DNA from: Castor canadensis
Lineage: Eukaryota > Chordata > Mammalia > Rodentia > Castoridae
Length of the DNA: 64,000 bases
Direction of reading: 5' to 3'
Assembly (NCBI RefSeq): GCF_047511655.1
Contig: NC_133400.1
Span: 34,240,001 to 34,304,000, forward strand
Shown: piece by piece, positions 1-54,637 of the stretch
How the letters are laid out: each line of letters begins with the position of its first letter
Position numbering within the stretch: the stretch's first letter is position 1
Notes under the pieces: model-generated
Told to the model about the DNA's origin: nothing
The model's database searches: none
The model's input: the letters and a program-made list of their open reading frames with translations, nothing else
Translations under genes and position numbers: made by a program

Positions 1-20
1 CACACACACACACTCTCTCT
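1..20. repeat. (CA)n/(CT)n microsatellite, cut by window edge
   Basis: Dinucleotide CA repeats run straight into CT repeats at the left edge. Ordinary simple repeat downstream of CYLD. Confidence 0.8.
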
Positions 21-1499
21 CTTATTTGGAGGTGGAGGAAAATGACTTCTCATATTTTCTATTTGTAGCAATTAATCATAAACCATGTTATAAATAAGAT
101 GATTCTACTATATTGTCATCTTGAATGTAGATATGATAAGGATAAAGGATAATGAAAACATTTTAAAAGTCAACAGGAAAATATTAAAGAACACGTACAA
201 CTAAAAATTAAATAAACAACAGGCACATGGGCCATCCATGCCACACAGCCCAGCCCTGATTGTGCCCCCTTGACAAACCAGGCTTCACGGGAGCAAGGAA
301 CAAGAAGGTACTATCCAGAGATTACGGGACAGGATAGGGGAAGGGAAGAAGGAACAAGGCTAGGACTCAGACCTCCCTGACCACTAGCGCTGGGTCCTGG
401 TACCCTTTCACTGTGTGCTCCCTCCCCAAGTAGTCCTGAAGTACATAAAGCTCCACTTGGAGAATATGTCCTTGGGAATCACTTATGGATGAGGCTCTGT
501 CCACTTAAAAGAGCCTCTACCCCTGAGCTTTGCAACTGTGTATGCATCCAAAAAAGGCTTCAAGTTTTCTACCATGTGAGAAGGCAGCTTATCTCCCTCA
601 GCTTGGATTTTATATCATTTCTGCAATACAAGAACTGCCTTCTCTCCTCTGTTAAATCTAGCCTTCCCTACATACAGATTCCTGATCATTCCTCCAGAAA
701 AACCTCTTAAAGTCAGGCCTATAAGCTCTGTCATCCTTTTCTTCACTCAGCATATATTCATTACACAGTGACTGAACTCCAGATGGCCAGAGCTAGAAGA
801 GAGCTCAGACCCTTCATCCCAGGCCTTCACTTGTCCCAGGGAGATAAAGGCAGGGCCAGCCCATAGCCAGGGGTCCTAACCCCATCTAGCCAAGGGATCA
901 CCACCCAGCCTACACACTGAGTAGTATAAAACCTTGTGCAAAATGTATGTACTTTTCCATTGCAAAAGCAAAAAGGTTACAAGATGAAAGAGTTTTTGTA
1001 CCTAATATGGTTTATAAAACTAATACATACAAGCAAAATGAAATGATAAAACTAAAGGGTAAAAGTTCCTTCAAAAAAATAACTGCAGGGTTTGTAAAAG
1101 ACTCTTTCCACCTTTTTTTTGACGTTAAATATTTTATAAAGTCATATGCTATATATATGACATCTTTTCTGTCTTTCTGAAAGGTTGAGAAGTCATCCAG
1201 AAAGGCAATACCATAAAATAACACTCAGAACATACATCCCATAGTACTGACGTAAATAACTTACGGTTCTAATCTACAACATCCACTGTGGTCTATACAC
1301 ACACTATGGACAGTACTTAAGAAAACACCTATTTTTGACTTAATTAGGAGGAGGGTGAAACTTCTGTTAATATTCCCACAACATCTGATTCATACCTGTC
1401 ATTACCTCAAGTGAAACCAAACTTTAGTGAGTATATGGCCTGATTGGTTAAATTTAAAATCAGTCTTATTTAAAATAATAAAACTTTCATTTTAAATAA
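1..1499. other. distal 3' UTR or downstream DNA, no gene recognised
   Basis: Single-copy-looking AT-rich sequence with a slightly GC-richer stretch at about 220-900. No SINE, LINE or coding exon recognised. It may belong to a long CYLD 3' UTR or lie beyond the gene. Confidence 0.4.
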
Positions 1500-2427
1500 A
1501 CTTATTTATTTTAAATACAAGGTTTAAAGTTCTAATACTTCTCTTCAGGGAAATGTTAATTAGTTATTCTATATGTCAAATTTATCTTCTTAGGGGCTGT
1601 ATATTTGTATAAGACTATATAGTTTTACTTATCACTTTAATCCTTTCATAAAATTTACTGAGCCCTGTTTCATAAAATAATTGAGCCCCTTAAAAAAAAA
1701 AACCCACCCTGTTATGTGATAGGTTACTATGACTTAATAAGATTGCTGAGTACCTATCTTCCAAGAAAATTACATCAAAAATGGACATTTTATGACAGAA
1801 TCACTCAATTATCTCAAAACCAGAACAAATGGAAAACAACACCATTAAAGGAATTTCAGTATTTTTTGACCACTGTTTCAGAAACACAGAAACTCAGCAA
1901 ATTGTGGACATGCAGAAAATCAGCACTATATAGGGAAGAATTAACAATCAAACTCAGTACACCTTTAACAACTGAAAGTAGACTCTTAATAAAATCAAAT
2001 AACTTCTTCTTCAAGGCAGCCATTGCTACAAAGGAAAAATGATTTCATATTCTTGGTCCATAAAGAAGAAATATTTATTTACATTCTCATGGACTAAAAG
2101 AGGTTTTAAACTGTCACAATTAAAATTTTATGCTTCCAAAAATATGTGATCAATGCACTTAACTTAAAGCTTCAGGTATTAATAACTTCATTTAGACTTC
2201 TTAAAAAACCAACACAAACATACTTTCTAGAGTGCAAAATGCTTCTTATTAAATACTTCTGGAACACAAAAGCAATTTGTTTTGAAACACAGGAATCCTT
2301 TGCTGAAGGGCCATCACCACATAGACGCCCATTGCCGGCAATGGACGCTGGAAAGAACAATCAGCTTGAGGAAAACGCAACACTGAAACTCTGCGTTCAG
2401 TCTCTGAACCTCTAAGGATGAGCCTAG
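1500..2427 (-). other. CYLD: CYLD 3' UTR (3' end not resolved)
   Basis: Sequence following the CYLD stop codon on the minus strand. The first canonical AATAAA on the minus strand is at 2074-2079, about 350 nt past the stop; another is at 1505-1510. Which is used cannot be decided from sequence, and the transcript may run further, since CYLD messages in other mammals have long 3' UTRs. AT-rich, no SINE visible. The open frames here are not conserved coding sequence. Confidence 0.6.
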
Positions 2428-46838
<44,411 letters not shown>

Positions 46839-49405
46839 CTGTAAAAAGACAGCAAATCAAAATGCCTGTGAACAAGCAAAAACAAACTTTAGACTTCATT
46901 CTTCACGAACTTAAATTAAGGTTAAAGACTTTTTAAAATATCATTTGACTACTAAATATACACACACACACACACACACACACAAATGAAGTATTTCCAA
47001 AAATATCTAAAAGGGCTAAAAAGACAGATATAACTTATATCTACTATAACTATGCATGTTTAAAGAAATCCAATGGTAAAGTGCCTTCAAAAATAACACA
47101 ATAATAATTTTTTCCAAGGCTCTGAAATTTATAAAATCAGACTTTAGAAAAATTTTAAAAGTTACCATCATATACAGTCTGACATTTTTTAAAACTTGAA
47201 AAATGGATTCTGAGTAGCTTAATAGATAAGCTAGTAAGTTTGAATAAAACATATATAATCTTATAAATAAAAAGGCAATGATTTCTGAACACATAGTTTA
47301 AATTAAAGTTACACCATTTAGTGAACATCTTTTATCAATAAAAATATAATATCACACTATGAAATGTTAACCACAAGTCATTTATCTGCATGCTCTATTT
47401 TGATAATGGAACATTTTATTTCTGACTCAATTTCATTCTTCTTAATCTTGTACATTTTGTTCTTAGACAAATGTTAGCCATATTAATCATAGCTATCATT
47501 TAATTTCTCATAATCATGAATACCCGGTATTATAATCTGATTATATTAAAGGTGTTTGAAATAAATCAATTTGTACCATCAAAACTTGAACTATGTAACA
47601 AAGAACTATAATTGCAGTATAGTGACATTAAATCAACAGATTTAAATGAAATATAATGCGTTTTTACCACAATTTGAACTATTCAAGGAAGGAATATACA
47701 AAAAACTCTTTGTCAGTTTCAAACTTTCATTTTTACAAAAGTAATCCTTCAAAACTAAGTAGCCTATTTTAACTAATGGTTGAAAACTATACAGTTTCAT
47801 TCATGCAAAAATTTAGAACTTCATTATTTTCAGCAATTGTTTTGCTGAAATTAATAGCTCCTATGTAATCTGTCACGGGAATATGGACATTTATTTACTT
47901 CTAAATATAGTTCTTATTTCATCCTTCTTTGAGATGAAGATATCTATTTCCATTCTTGTGGTTAATGGCAGCAATTGATAGCACTATCATATTTACCCAT
48001 TTTATCCTTGCAATGAAAAATAAACACATCTACAACTAAAGAACCAAACTTGAAGTTTAATCACTTAACTTAATAATGAAAGAATCTGGCAAATTTCTTT
48101 TAGAAAGTATTGTTAAGGTGATGAGGTATTCTAGCATGGTAAAGTTTTTACAAGTCTGTCCCTCTACAAGCTAAAATGAGAAGCACAAGTTACCCCAAGA
48201 TAGGCTGAGCCTGGTGTGCTTTCAAACCAACATTACTGAAGTACATGTGCAACAGTTAGTGAGGACAAAGGCAAAGGTAGCCTGAAGTGCTTCTCTTTCT
48301 TTTTTTTCTTTTTCTGTAATGTGCTTGCTTTAATTCCACTTGAGGGCACTGTCTACTTCAGCAGGATTGGAATCAATTTATATGTGTCACTTACATAAGA
48401 TACCTGCGGACACCTCAATCCCGGCACCACTTAAACAAAACCCCATCAAAGGAGTACTCAAGCAGCTACCCAGCCCTTTAATTTGACTCTGCACCTTCAA
48501 AGTACCTAAGGGAAGTATCTGGAGGTTTTGACTAAAATACCTTTAAAATGTCAGCATTGTTTCAACAAAGAAATTGTTTTGTTTTCTTGGTCACTGCATC
48601 ATCATTAGGAATATCAATTACTCTGTGTGACTCTCATAGTAATGGAAGGCTGTTTGTTTCTTTGTTAAAGGACCTTATAACACCCCTCTGGCTCTCCTGC
48701 TGACTTTCTATAGATCTACAGTCTATATTCTTTCTTGCAATCAGCCATTTTCTGTGGTTGCATTTGACTCCTTTTGCAGCCTTATTGCTTTCCAATTTAC
48801 TACTTTTAATCAGTTCTAAGAAGCTAGATGATAAGATATGCTTATGTGTTTAAAAAAGCAAAACCACAATAACAAAAAGGAAGACATAAACTTTGGAAGA
48901 GTCTTGAGAAGTAAAGTAGATAGGCATTATTACAATATTGCTTCCAGAAGTAGAAGTTGTCAAAAAGCAATGACAGTGAGCTGTTTTAGTTCCCTTTAAA
49001 ATATATTTAAATTTGGGGGGGGGAATTTTTTTAAGGGTAACAATTCTATTTTCAAAAGAAATTCTCTTTAAAAATTACTAAAATGGCTTTCTTAAAATGT
49101 TAAAATTGACTTCCTTGAAATTTAGTAATTACATGCCACAAACTCCTACTCTATTGGTTCTCTAGCTCAACAATTCATGTCACAATCTAAAGTAAAAACT
49201 ACTGGTGCTAATAAAATATTGGCAAAACAAAATTACTATATATAATGTATCAGGATACTATATCTTAAATGAATTTGATTATAAGATTGCTTTTTGAAAC
49301 TCTTTTAAGGGAGATAATACACAGTAAAACCTGATATAACTACTTGGCTTATAAAAAGGTTGAAGGCAGTGCAATAGTTTTCAAGCAATTTTTAAAGTGA
49401 CTTAC
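46839..49405. other. CYLD 5' intron, no gene recognised
   Basis: AT-rich intron with a (CA)n microsatellite at about 46959-46984 and few or no recognisable transposons. The low repeat density over 47.0-49.4 kb contrasts with the coding introns. Confidence 0.45.
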
Positions 49406-49489
49406 ACAGAGCAGTAAGTTTCCGCTAATTTGCAATAGCACCCGTGGAATGAGCTTAGATTCAATAATAGGACGGGTCACATTAGAGAA
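49406..49489 (-). other. CYLD: candidate noncoding 5' UTR exon of CYLD (84 nt)
   Basis: On the minus strand a pyrimidine-rich stretch ending TGTTCTAG precedes 84 nt that contain CpGs and no repeat, followed by the strong donor GTAAGTCAC. Human CYLD has untranslated exons, one of them alternatively spliced, between its CpG island and first coding exon, and this segment fits that role. No coding constraint is available to confirm it. Confidence 0.45.
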
Positions 49490-49576
49490 CTAGAACAGCC
49501 AAAGCAAAGGTCATAAAATATTTAAAAAGCAATATCCAAAAATAAAAACCATGTGGCCTTTCCTCATTTAGAAAGA

Positions 49577-49682
49577 ATACATTTAGGACTGAAGGAGTGG
49601 CTCAAACAGTAAAGCACCTGCTTTGCAAGCATGAAGCCCTGAGTTCAAATACTAGAACCCAACAAAAAAAATAATAAAAGAA
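49577..49682 (+). repeat. ID-like SINE
   Basis: GGACTGAAGGAGTGGCTCAA, then GCACCTGCTTTGCAAGCATG and an A-rich tail. Confidence 0.8.
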
Positions 49683-49969
49683 GAAGAAAGACTACATTAA
49701 GAATAAGCTTGGAGCTCTCATATTCATATTCATAAATCAAGTCTCTTCATTGCAACTGTCAGAGAAAGTTGAATGGGGAACTTCATGGCTTCAGTGTAGG
49801 GATGTATACAATGGTAAATTTAATAATCATTAATATTCTCAAAATACCAGTATTCACAACAGAAATATGCTACTACTATTTCTTCCCACTGTAGTAATAA
49901 ATATAATGCCAACATTCTTCTTTCACTGCAATATGCACAATAGTTGAAGCATTAAGAACACTAAGCAGG

Positions 49970-50140
49970 GGGTTGGGGATTTAGCTCAGTGGAAGAGCGC
50001 TTGCCTGGCTCTTCCACTCTTTTCTCTCAGTGCAAGGCCCTGAGTTCGGTCCCCAGCACCGAAAAAAAAAAAAAAAAGGAAAAAATAGAAAAAAAAAGCA
50101 AAAACAACAACAAAAAAAAGACAAAAAAAAAAAAAAAACA
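49970..50140 (+). repeat. young ID SINE with internal inverted-repeat insertion
   Basis: GGGGTTGGGGATTTAGCTCA is identical to the start of the canonical rodent ID element, and GAGTTCGGTCCCCAGCACCG nearly matches its end, with a long A-rich tail. The middle is disrupted: 49988-49998 and 50008-50018 are perfect 11-bp inverted copies around a 9-nt loop. Confidence 0.9.
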
Positions 50141-50178
50141 CTAAGCAGTAAAAACTGACTCAAGACAAAATATTAAGA

Positions 50179-50400
50179 GCCTGGGCAAAGTGGCCTACAT
50201 CTGTAATCCTAGCTACTCAGAAGGTAGAGAAAAGAGGATTCTCAAGTTCAAGTCCAGCCTAGGCAAAAGGTAGTGAGATGCTGTCTCAAAACAAAATTTT
50301 AGAGAGAAGGCCAGATGAGGGCATAGTTCAAAAGGTAGAGTAATTGCATAGCATGCAAAAGGCACTGCATTCAATCCCAGTACCACAAAAAAGAGAAAGA
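50179..50400 (+). repeat. composite SINE: B1/7SL-like half plus ID-like half
   Basis: CTGGGCAAAGTGGCCTACAT and AATCCTAGCTACTCAGAAGG form the 7SL half. The ID half starts near AAGGCCAGATGAGGGCATAG and ends in an A-rich tail. Confidence 0.75.
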
Positions 50401-52849
50401 ATATAAAGGGAAATATTTAAATCACACTATAAGTGAGTTCCAGGAAGGTGGGACAATGTTAGATACTGAAAAACTACAGGAGCCATGATGACTGTCTACA
50501 AGTCATTCCATTTTACCAAGCTTCTGCCAGTAAGTACAGGTCATGAGAGCAGTGAAACACAAGGAAAAAGAAACGTGGCCAAATTCAAAACAGGGGTGGG
50601 AAATCAGTGTGAAGGGAAAATTTTCCATTTGTGGACCCTTATTACTTTGCAGGTGGAATCATTTTAAGGGTAAGTACATCACAAGTGACTCATCTAAATA
50701 CTATTTTACTGAAGGCTGGTTAATTGAGTTATCATGAATATCCTGATAATTACTGTAAGTACTGAATGAAGATCACCAGAGTTGGAATATACTAGTACTA
50801 CAACTGTTCACCCTAAAACCCTGATGAACAGAAGACCTCTCTTTGGAAGACACTGAAGATAAGCAAACAATTCACTGTCACAGAGATTTGAAATCATACC
50901 CGGTAATCTGAGTTTGTTGATGGTTGTATTAAAATAAAACCATTCAACCAAAATAAGGGTTAAAGAATATAAATATTGACCAGTTCCCTATCATTAAAAT
51001 AGAAAGGAGATGATTAAGAAATAAGTGTCACACACATAATACAAATGATCATTAGCTACATAAAACTGACAACAGTTAGCTGATCTAGAAGATACAATGT
51101 CATTTTGATGCTTAAGTTACCAGGTTGCACCATTCATAAGAATCTCACAAAGAGATGTAATCCAAGAACTTTTGGCATCTCCTGGATATCATATTGGTCT
51201 AAAACCCATAGGAAGCTCCATAAATCAAAATAAAAATTACAATACTAAAATTCTGTCCCTGACCACAAATGGCAAACAGGTAGGAAGGACGACATGAACA
51301 CCCAAGAAAAAACACATGTGAGTCCTTTTCCTAATGCTTCTAAATAGCTAGAATGATTATCATTCTTAAGAAAGAACATCTCCCACTAAAAGAACAAGTT
51401 GTTATACTCCTAAAGAGCTAAATAGAAATGTAGAGATTCAGGATCAGGAAAAAGATAGTTGGTTTTAATTTTCCTTACAAATTAACTTATAACACAAGAA
51501 CACAGTCCCTAAAACAATTGGGACTTAGATAGTTAGAAATTTAAAAATTCTGACTCAAGCATCTGCATGTTTGTGTCAGAATTAAAAGGAACATTGCTGT
51601 ATCACTACAGTTAAACCAACCCACTCCATTCCTAAACTGTGAAATTCCCAAATCATTCTTTGTACCTCCAGGGCCCAGACCAGAAACTTCATTAAGCCAG
51701 CAGTGATAAACAAAAGCCAAAATGCCATTGCCTTATACTGTTTAAGTGATTAACAGCATCTTTCAGGTTACCAAAAAAAAAAAAAAGACTGAAGAGTTGG
51801 GAGCATTTAATGATTAAATCCTCTAGACAAATCAGTTCATGATCAAGTTTTACACTACTTGTTACATACACACGTAGAAATAAGGAAAACTTCACAATGA
51901 TGAAATCAAGTTGTTTTGAGGTTCATTTGAAACTAGCTTCCTAGACTCTCATACCATGTATGATGTTTATAAATTGTGCATAAACAATATAAATCCCCTG
52001 ACAAATCTAAGATCATACTGTGAAAATCAGGAACAAAACACTAATACGTAGTTTGATGAATAAGACAATTACTCCCTTCTCATATTAAAGACTTCCTTAT
52101 ATCAAATAAAACCCACAGTTTAGTCCTGCCAGACCACAGAAATCATTGCTGCTTAATGTCTGATGTTTTATATAACAAGTGCCCTGCTTTATCAGCATCT
52201 CACAAAAGTTACCACCCAAACGAGGCTTCTTTGCAAGCATGTCTTGAAATTCAGCAGCAGAACATTAGAGAATGTTGTGGGTATTATAAGCATTCAGAAC
52301 ACTTGAACTTCAACAAAAATTTCCAGCAACTCGTTTTCTCCTAAAACTGTTCTAGAGCACATCCACCCACCACCCAGTGGGGAAGGAGGCTAAATTCTTA
52401 GGGCTATTCAACCTACTTAGGGACAAGGGGGTGTGCAGGAAACCGGTGTTTGAATGCACGCCCTCTTGAGGCTTGGATTTTCTCTGGGAGCCAATGATTG
52501 CAAAATGAGCAATCTTACTAAGATCCCTAATCAGCCACCATTCAAAAGCAAGGTAAGAATGCTCCTTAGCTGAGCTAAGGAGACAACTTTCCAGGGAAAA
52601 TTAGGGACAGGAGGGTGGCAGGGATGACGGGGGTTGGGAGACTGCAAGACCACAGGCTTGGTGGCTGGAAGATGACAACCACCCTAAAACATGCAAATGC
52701 CAAGGGATGGCATTATTCCTACGTGAATAACCGGGCAGCTGACCAGCTGAGCTCCACACTCAACAACATCACCTTCCATCAAGAACACGGTTTCCCCCGG
52801 GGCTGTTAAGGAAAATAAAACGAAAACCAGAAAGGAAGGACGAATACCT
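50401..52849. other. CYLD first-intron region, no gene recognised
   Basis: Mostly AT-rich single-copy-looking sequence rising in GC towards the CpG island. No exon could be assigned. Confidence 0.4.
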
Positions 52850-53256
52850 GGCTCGAAAGGGCACACCTTTCACCTACGGAGCTCCGAGTTGTCGTGCGAA
52901 ACCATCCTCACCCTGGAAGGAGGAAACTGAAAGAAAAAGCAGAACGCGCCATTAAGGCGACCAGAACCCCGACTGCTCTCCCTGGAAGGGAGCCACAAAC
53001 GCCCCCAAAACGGCCCAGGCATACGCCCCAAAGCACGGACATAAGATACTGGCCCTCGGTGCCAACTGGAGCCCTCGAGAGCCAGCCAGCGGCCCGTGCC
53101 TCAGTTTCCCCATCTGCAAAAGGGGGCCAAAGAGGGAGACTGAGTTCTGCGCCACTCCCACCCCGAGCCCCCTCTTTCCAGGGGTCCCGGCAGCGGCGAC
53201 CCAGCTCCCACGACTCAGGACCCTTCCCGGAAGGCTCTGGGGGTGGGGAAGCCCGA

Positions 53257-53268
53257 GCTGACGTCAGC
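53257..53268. promoter_or_regulatory. CRE palindrome (CREB/ATF-type site)
   Basis: A 12-bp perfect palindrome, GCTGACGTCAGC, contains the full CRE octamer TGACGTCA at 53259-53266. It lies about 260 bp downstream of the inferred first-exon donor, inside the CpG island. Confidence 0.55.
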
Positions 53269-53523
53269 GAGCTCAGTACCCCGCGGGCCCGGCAGAGGTC
53301 CGGCGAGCCGGGACAACTAACGGGCAGGTGCCGAGGCCCGATGGTCTCCGCGGCGGCCAGAGGATCCCCAAGGCCTGGGAAGCCTGGGGGCACCTGGACG
53401 CCCGCCGCTCGTCAGCAACACACTTAGTCACGTCGGGCTGCGAGGCGACGCCCCTTGCCCTGCCTCCCTAGCCCGCGTCCCGGCTCGGCCCCGGAGCCCC
53501 ACACCCACCGCCCTAGTATTTAC

Positions 53524-53640
53524 CTTAGACGCGCGGCCCCGGCGCAACCGAACCTGCTACCTGGGCCCGCCCCCACTTGCCCCGCCTCCTAACTACCCGA
53601 AGGGCGGAGGGAGGGTGCGGGGGCGGACGGGACAACCGCC
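53524..53640 (-). other. CYLD: probable noncoding first exon of CYLD (upstream limit approximate)
   Basis: Within the CpG island the minus strand reads a GC-rich stretch ending GTCTAAG, then donor GTAAAT at 53523 and below. It lies next to GC boxes and a CCAAT box at about 53649, as expected for a CpG-island start site. The start coordinate is a guess. Alternative donor-like sites inside the island lie at 52874 (CGTAG before GTGAAA) and 52848 (GCCAG before GTATTC). Confidence 0.5.
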
Positions 53641-53742
53641 GCACTGACCAATCGTAGCCAGAGTTGAGTTCCCACTGGCCTCTTGATTGGCTCTTCCTAT
53701 GACAGACCTTCCTCCAATGGCTGCCAACGTGACGCCGGCTGA

Positions 53743-53752
53743 GGGACTTTCC
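53743..53752 (+). promoter_or_regulatory. consensus NF-kappaB site
   Basis: GGGACTTTCC, a perfect match to the classical kappaB decamer, about 100-200 bp upstream of the inferred first exon. CYLD is a known NF-kappaB-inducible negative regulator, so the site fits a feedback loop. Binding is inferred. Confidence 0.6.
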
Positions 53753-54019
53753 GCTCTGTCAAGCTCGGTGGAGCCAAAGGGAAAGCGGAGGGGAGGGGCG
53801 GAGAAGAGCTGGGGGGGTGGGGGGAACGGACGGGGGACAGCAAGCCCTGGCTGACTGGACGAAAGGCGTCACCATTGGCTGATACCGAAGCCGGGGCGGG
53901 GCGCTGTGCTCCCAGCTCCACCTCCCAGGTTCTGGTTTTGGCTCTTGCTTTTGCTGTCAAAACTGGGGTGGGAAGCAGTCCAGCCGGGAGCTAGGAATAG
54001 TTTTCCAGGATTCCATGAA

Positions 54020-54235
54020 AGAGCAAAGATTTAGAATCACATCTCAGATTGAATCTTTTGCTTTCTTAGTTAGTTGTCGCGTGACAAGGAGAACTCACAT
54101 CCGCACCGAGCCTCAGTTTTCTTACCTGTAAAATGGAGACAATAGGACCACCTGTCTTATGGGAACGTTGTGAAATGCTGTAATAACGTTCCTGACGCTC
54201 AGTGGGAGCTCAGTAAAGGTTAAACCTCTGCCTGC
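54020..54235 (+). repeat. MIR SINE
   Basis: CCTCAGTTTTCTTACCTGTA, then AAATGGAGACAATAGGACCA and CAGTGGGAGCTCAGTAAAGG, is a well preserved MIR just upstream of the CpG island. Confidence 0.8.
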
Positions 54236-54239
54236 CCCT

Positions 54240-54590
54240 CAGATGCGGCTTTGGGACCCCTGCTGTCTCTGCACCCCTATGGCCACCTATCCCAGTTTGA
54301 AGGGAGGCTTCCTAAGGGTGGTGAAAAAGGGAATTCTGCATGGTGTCTTGCTCAGCCCTGCACCTCTGGCCACCAGCCAGGACTTCGGTGTAGTTAAGAA
54401 TCTTTCGATTAGGAGGGAGGCTTCTGAGTCCCAAAAGTACTCAAAATATTTAAGGAAATGCTTTTTATAACAAGTCCCAGAGCCTGCAGCATGCCTTCCT
54501 GCACTGGATACTCCTGTTAATTAATTCCTTCTCCTTTGACATTTTACGTACTAATTATGGAGGAAGATGATTAATACTGAGAAACAAGGG

Positions 54591-54637
<47 letters not shown>

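Larger units (their letters stand above)
52850..53960. promoter_or_regulatory. CpG-island promoter of CYLD
   Basis: An abrupt GC-rich, CpG-dense block in otherwise AT-rich DNA. It contains GC boxes (about 53581, 53604 and 53893), CCAAT or ATTGG boxes (about 53649, 53684, 53713 and 53874), a CRE and a kappaB site, and has no obvious TATA box. It lies upstream of CYLD on the minus strand and is the only promoter-like region here. Long open frames across it (52894-53427 plus, 52908-53393 minus) result from low stop-codon density in GC-rich DNA. Confidence 0.85.

Noticed and set aside
52894..53427. 177-codon plus-strand and 161-codon minus-strand open frames
   Set aside because: Both lie in the CpG island, where stop codons are rare by composition; the products are low-complexity Pro/Arg/Ser-rich with no recognisable domain, and the frames overlap on opposite strands.
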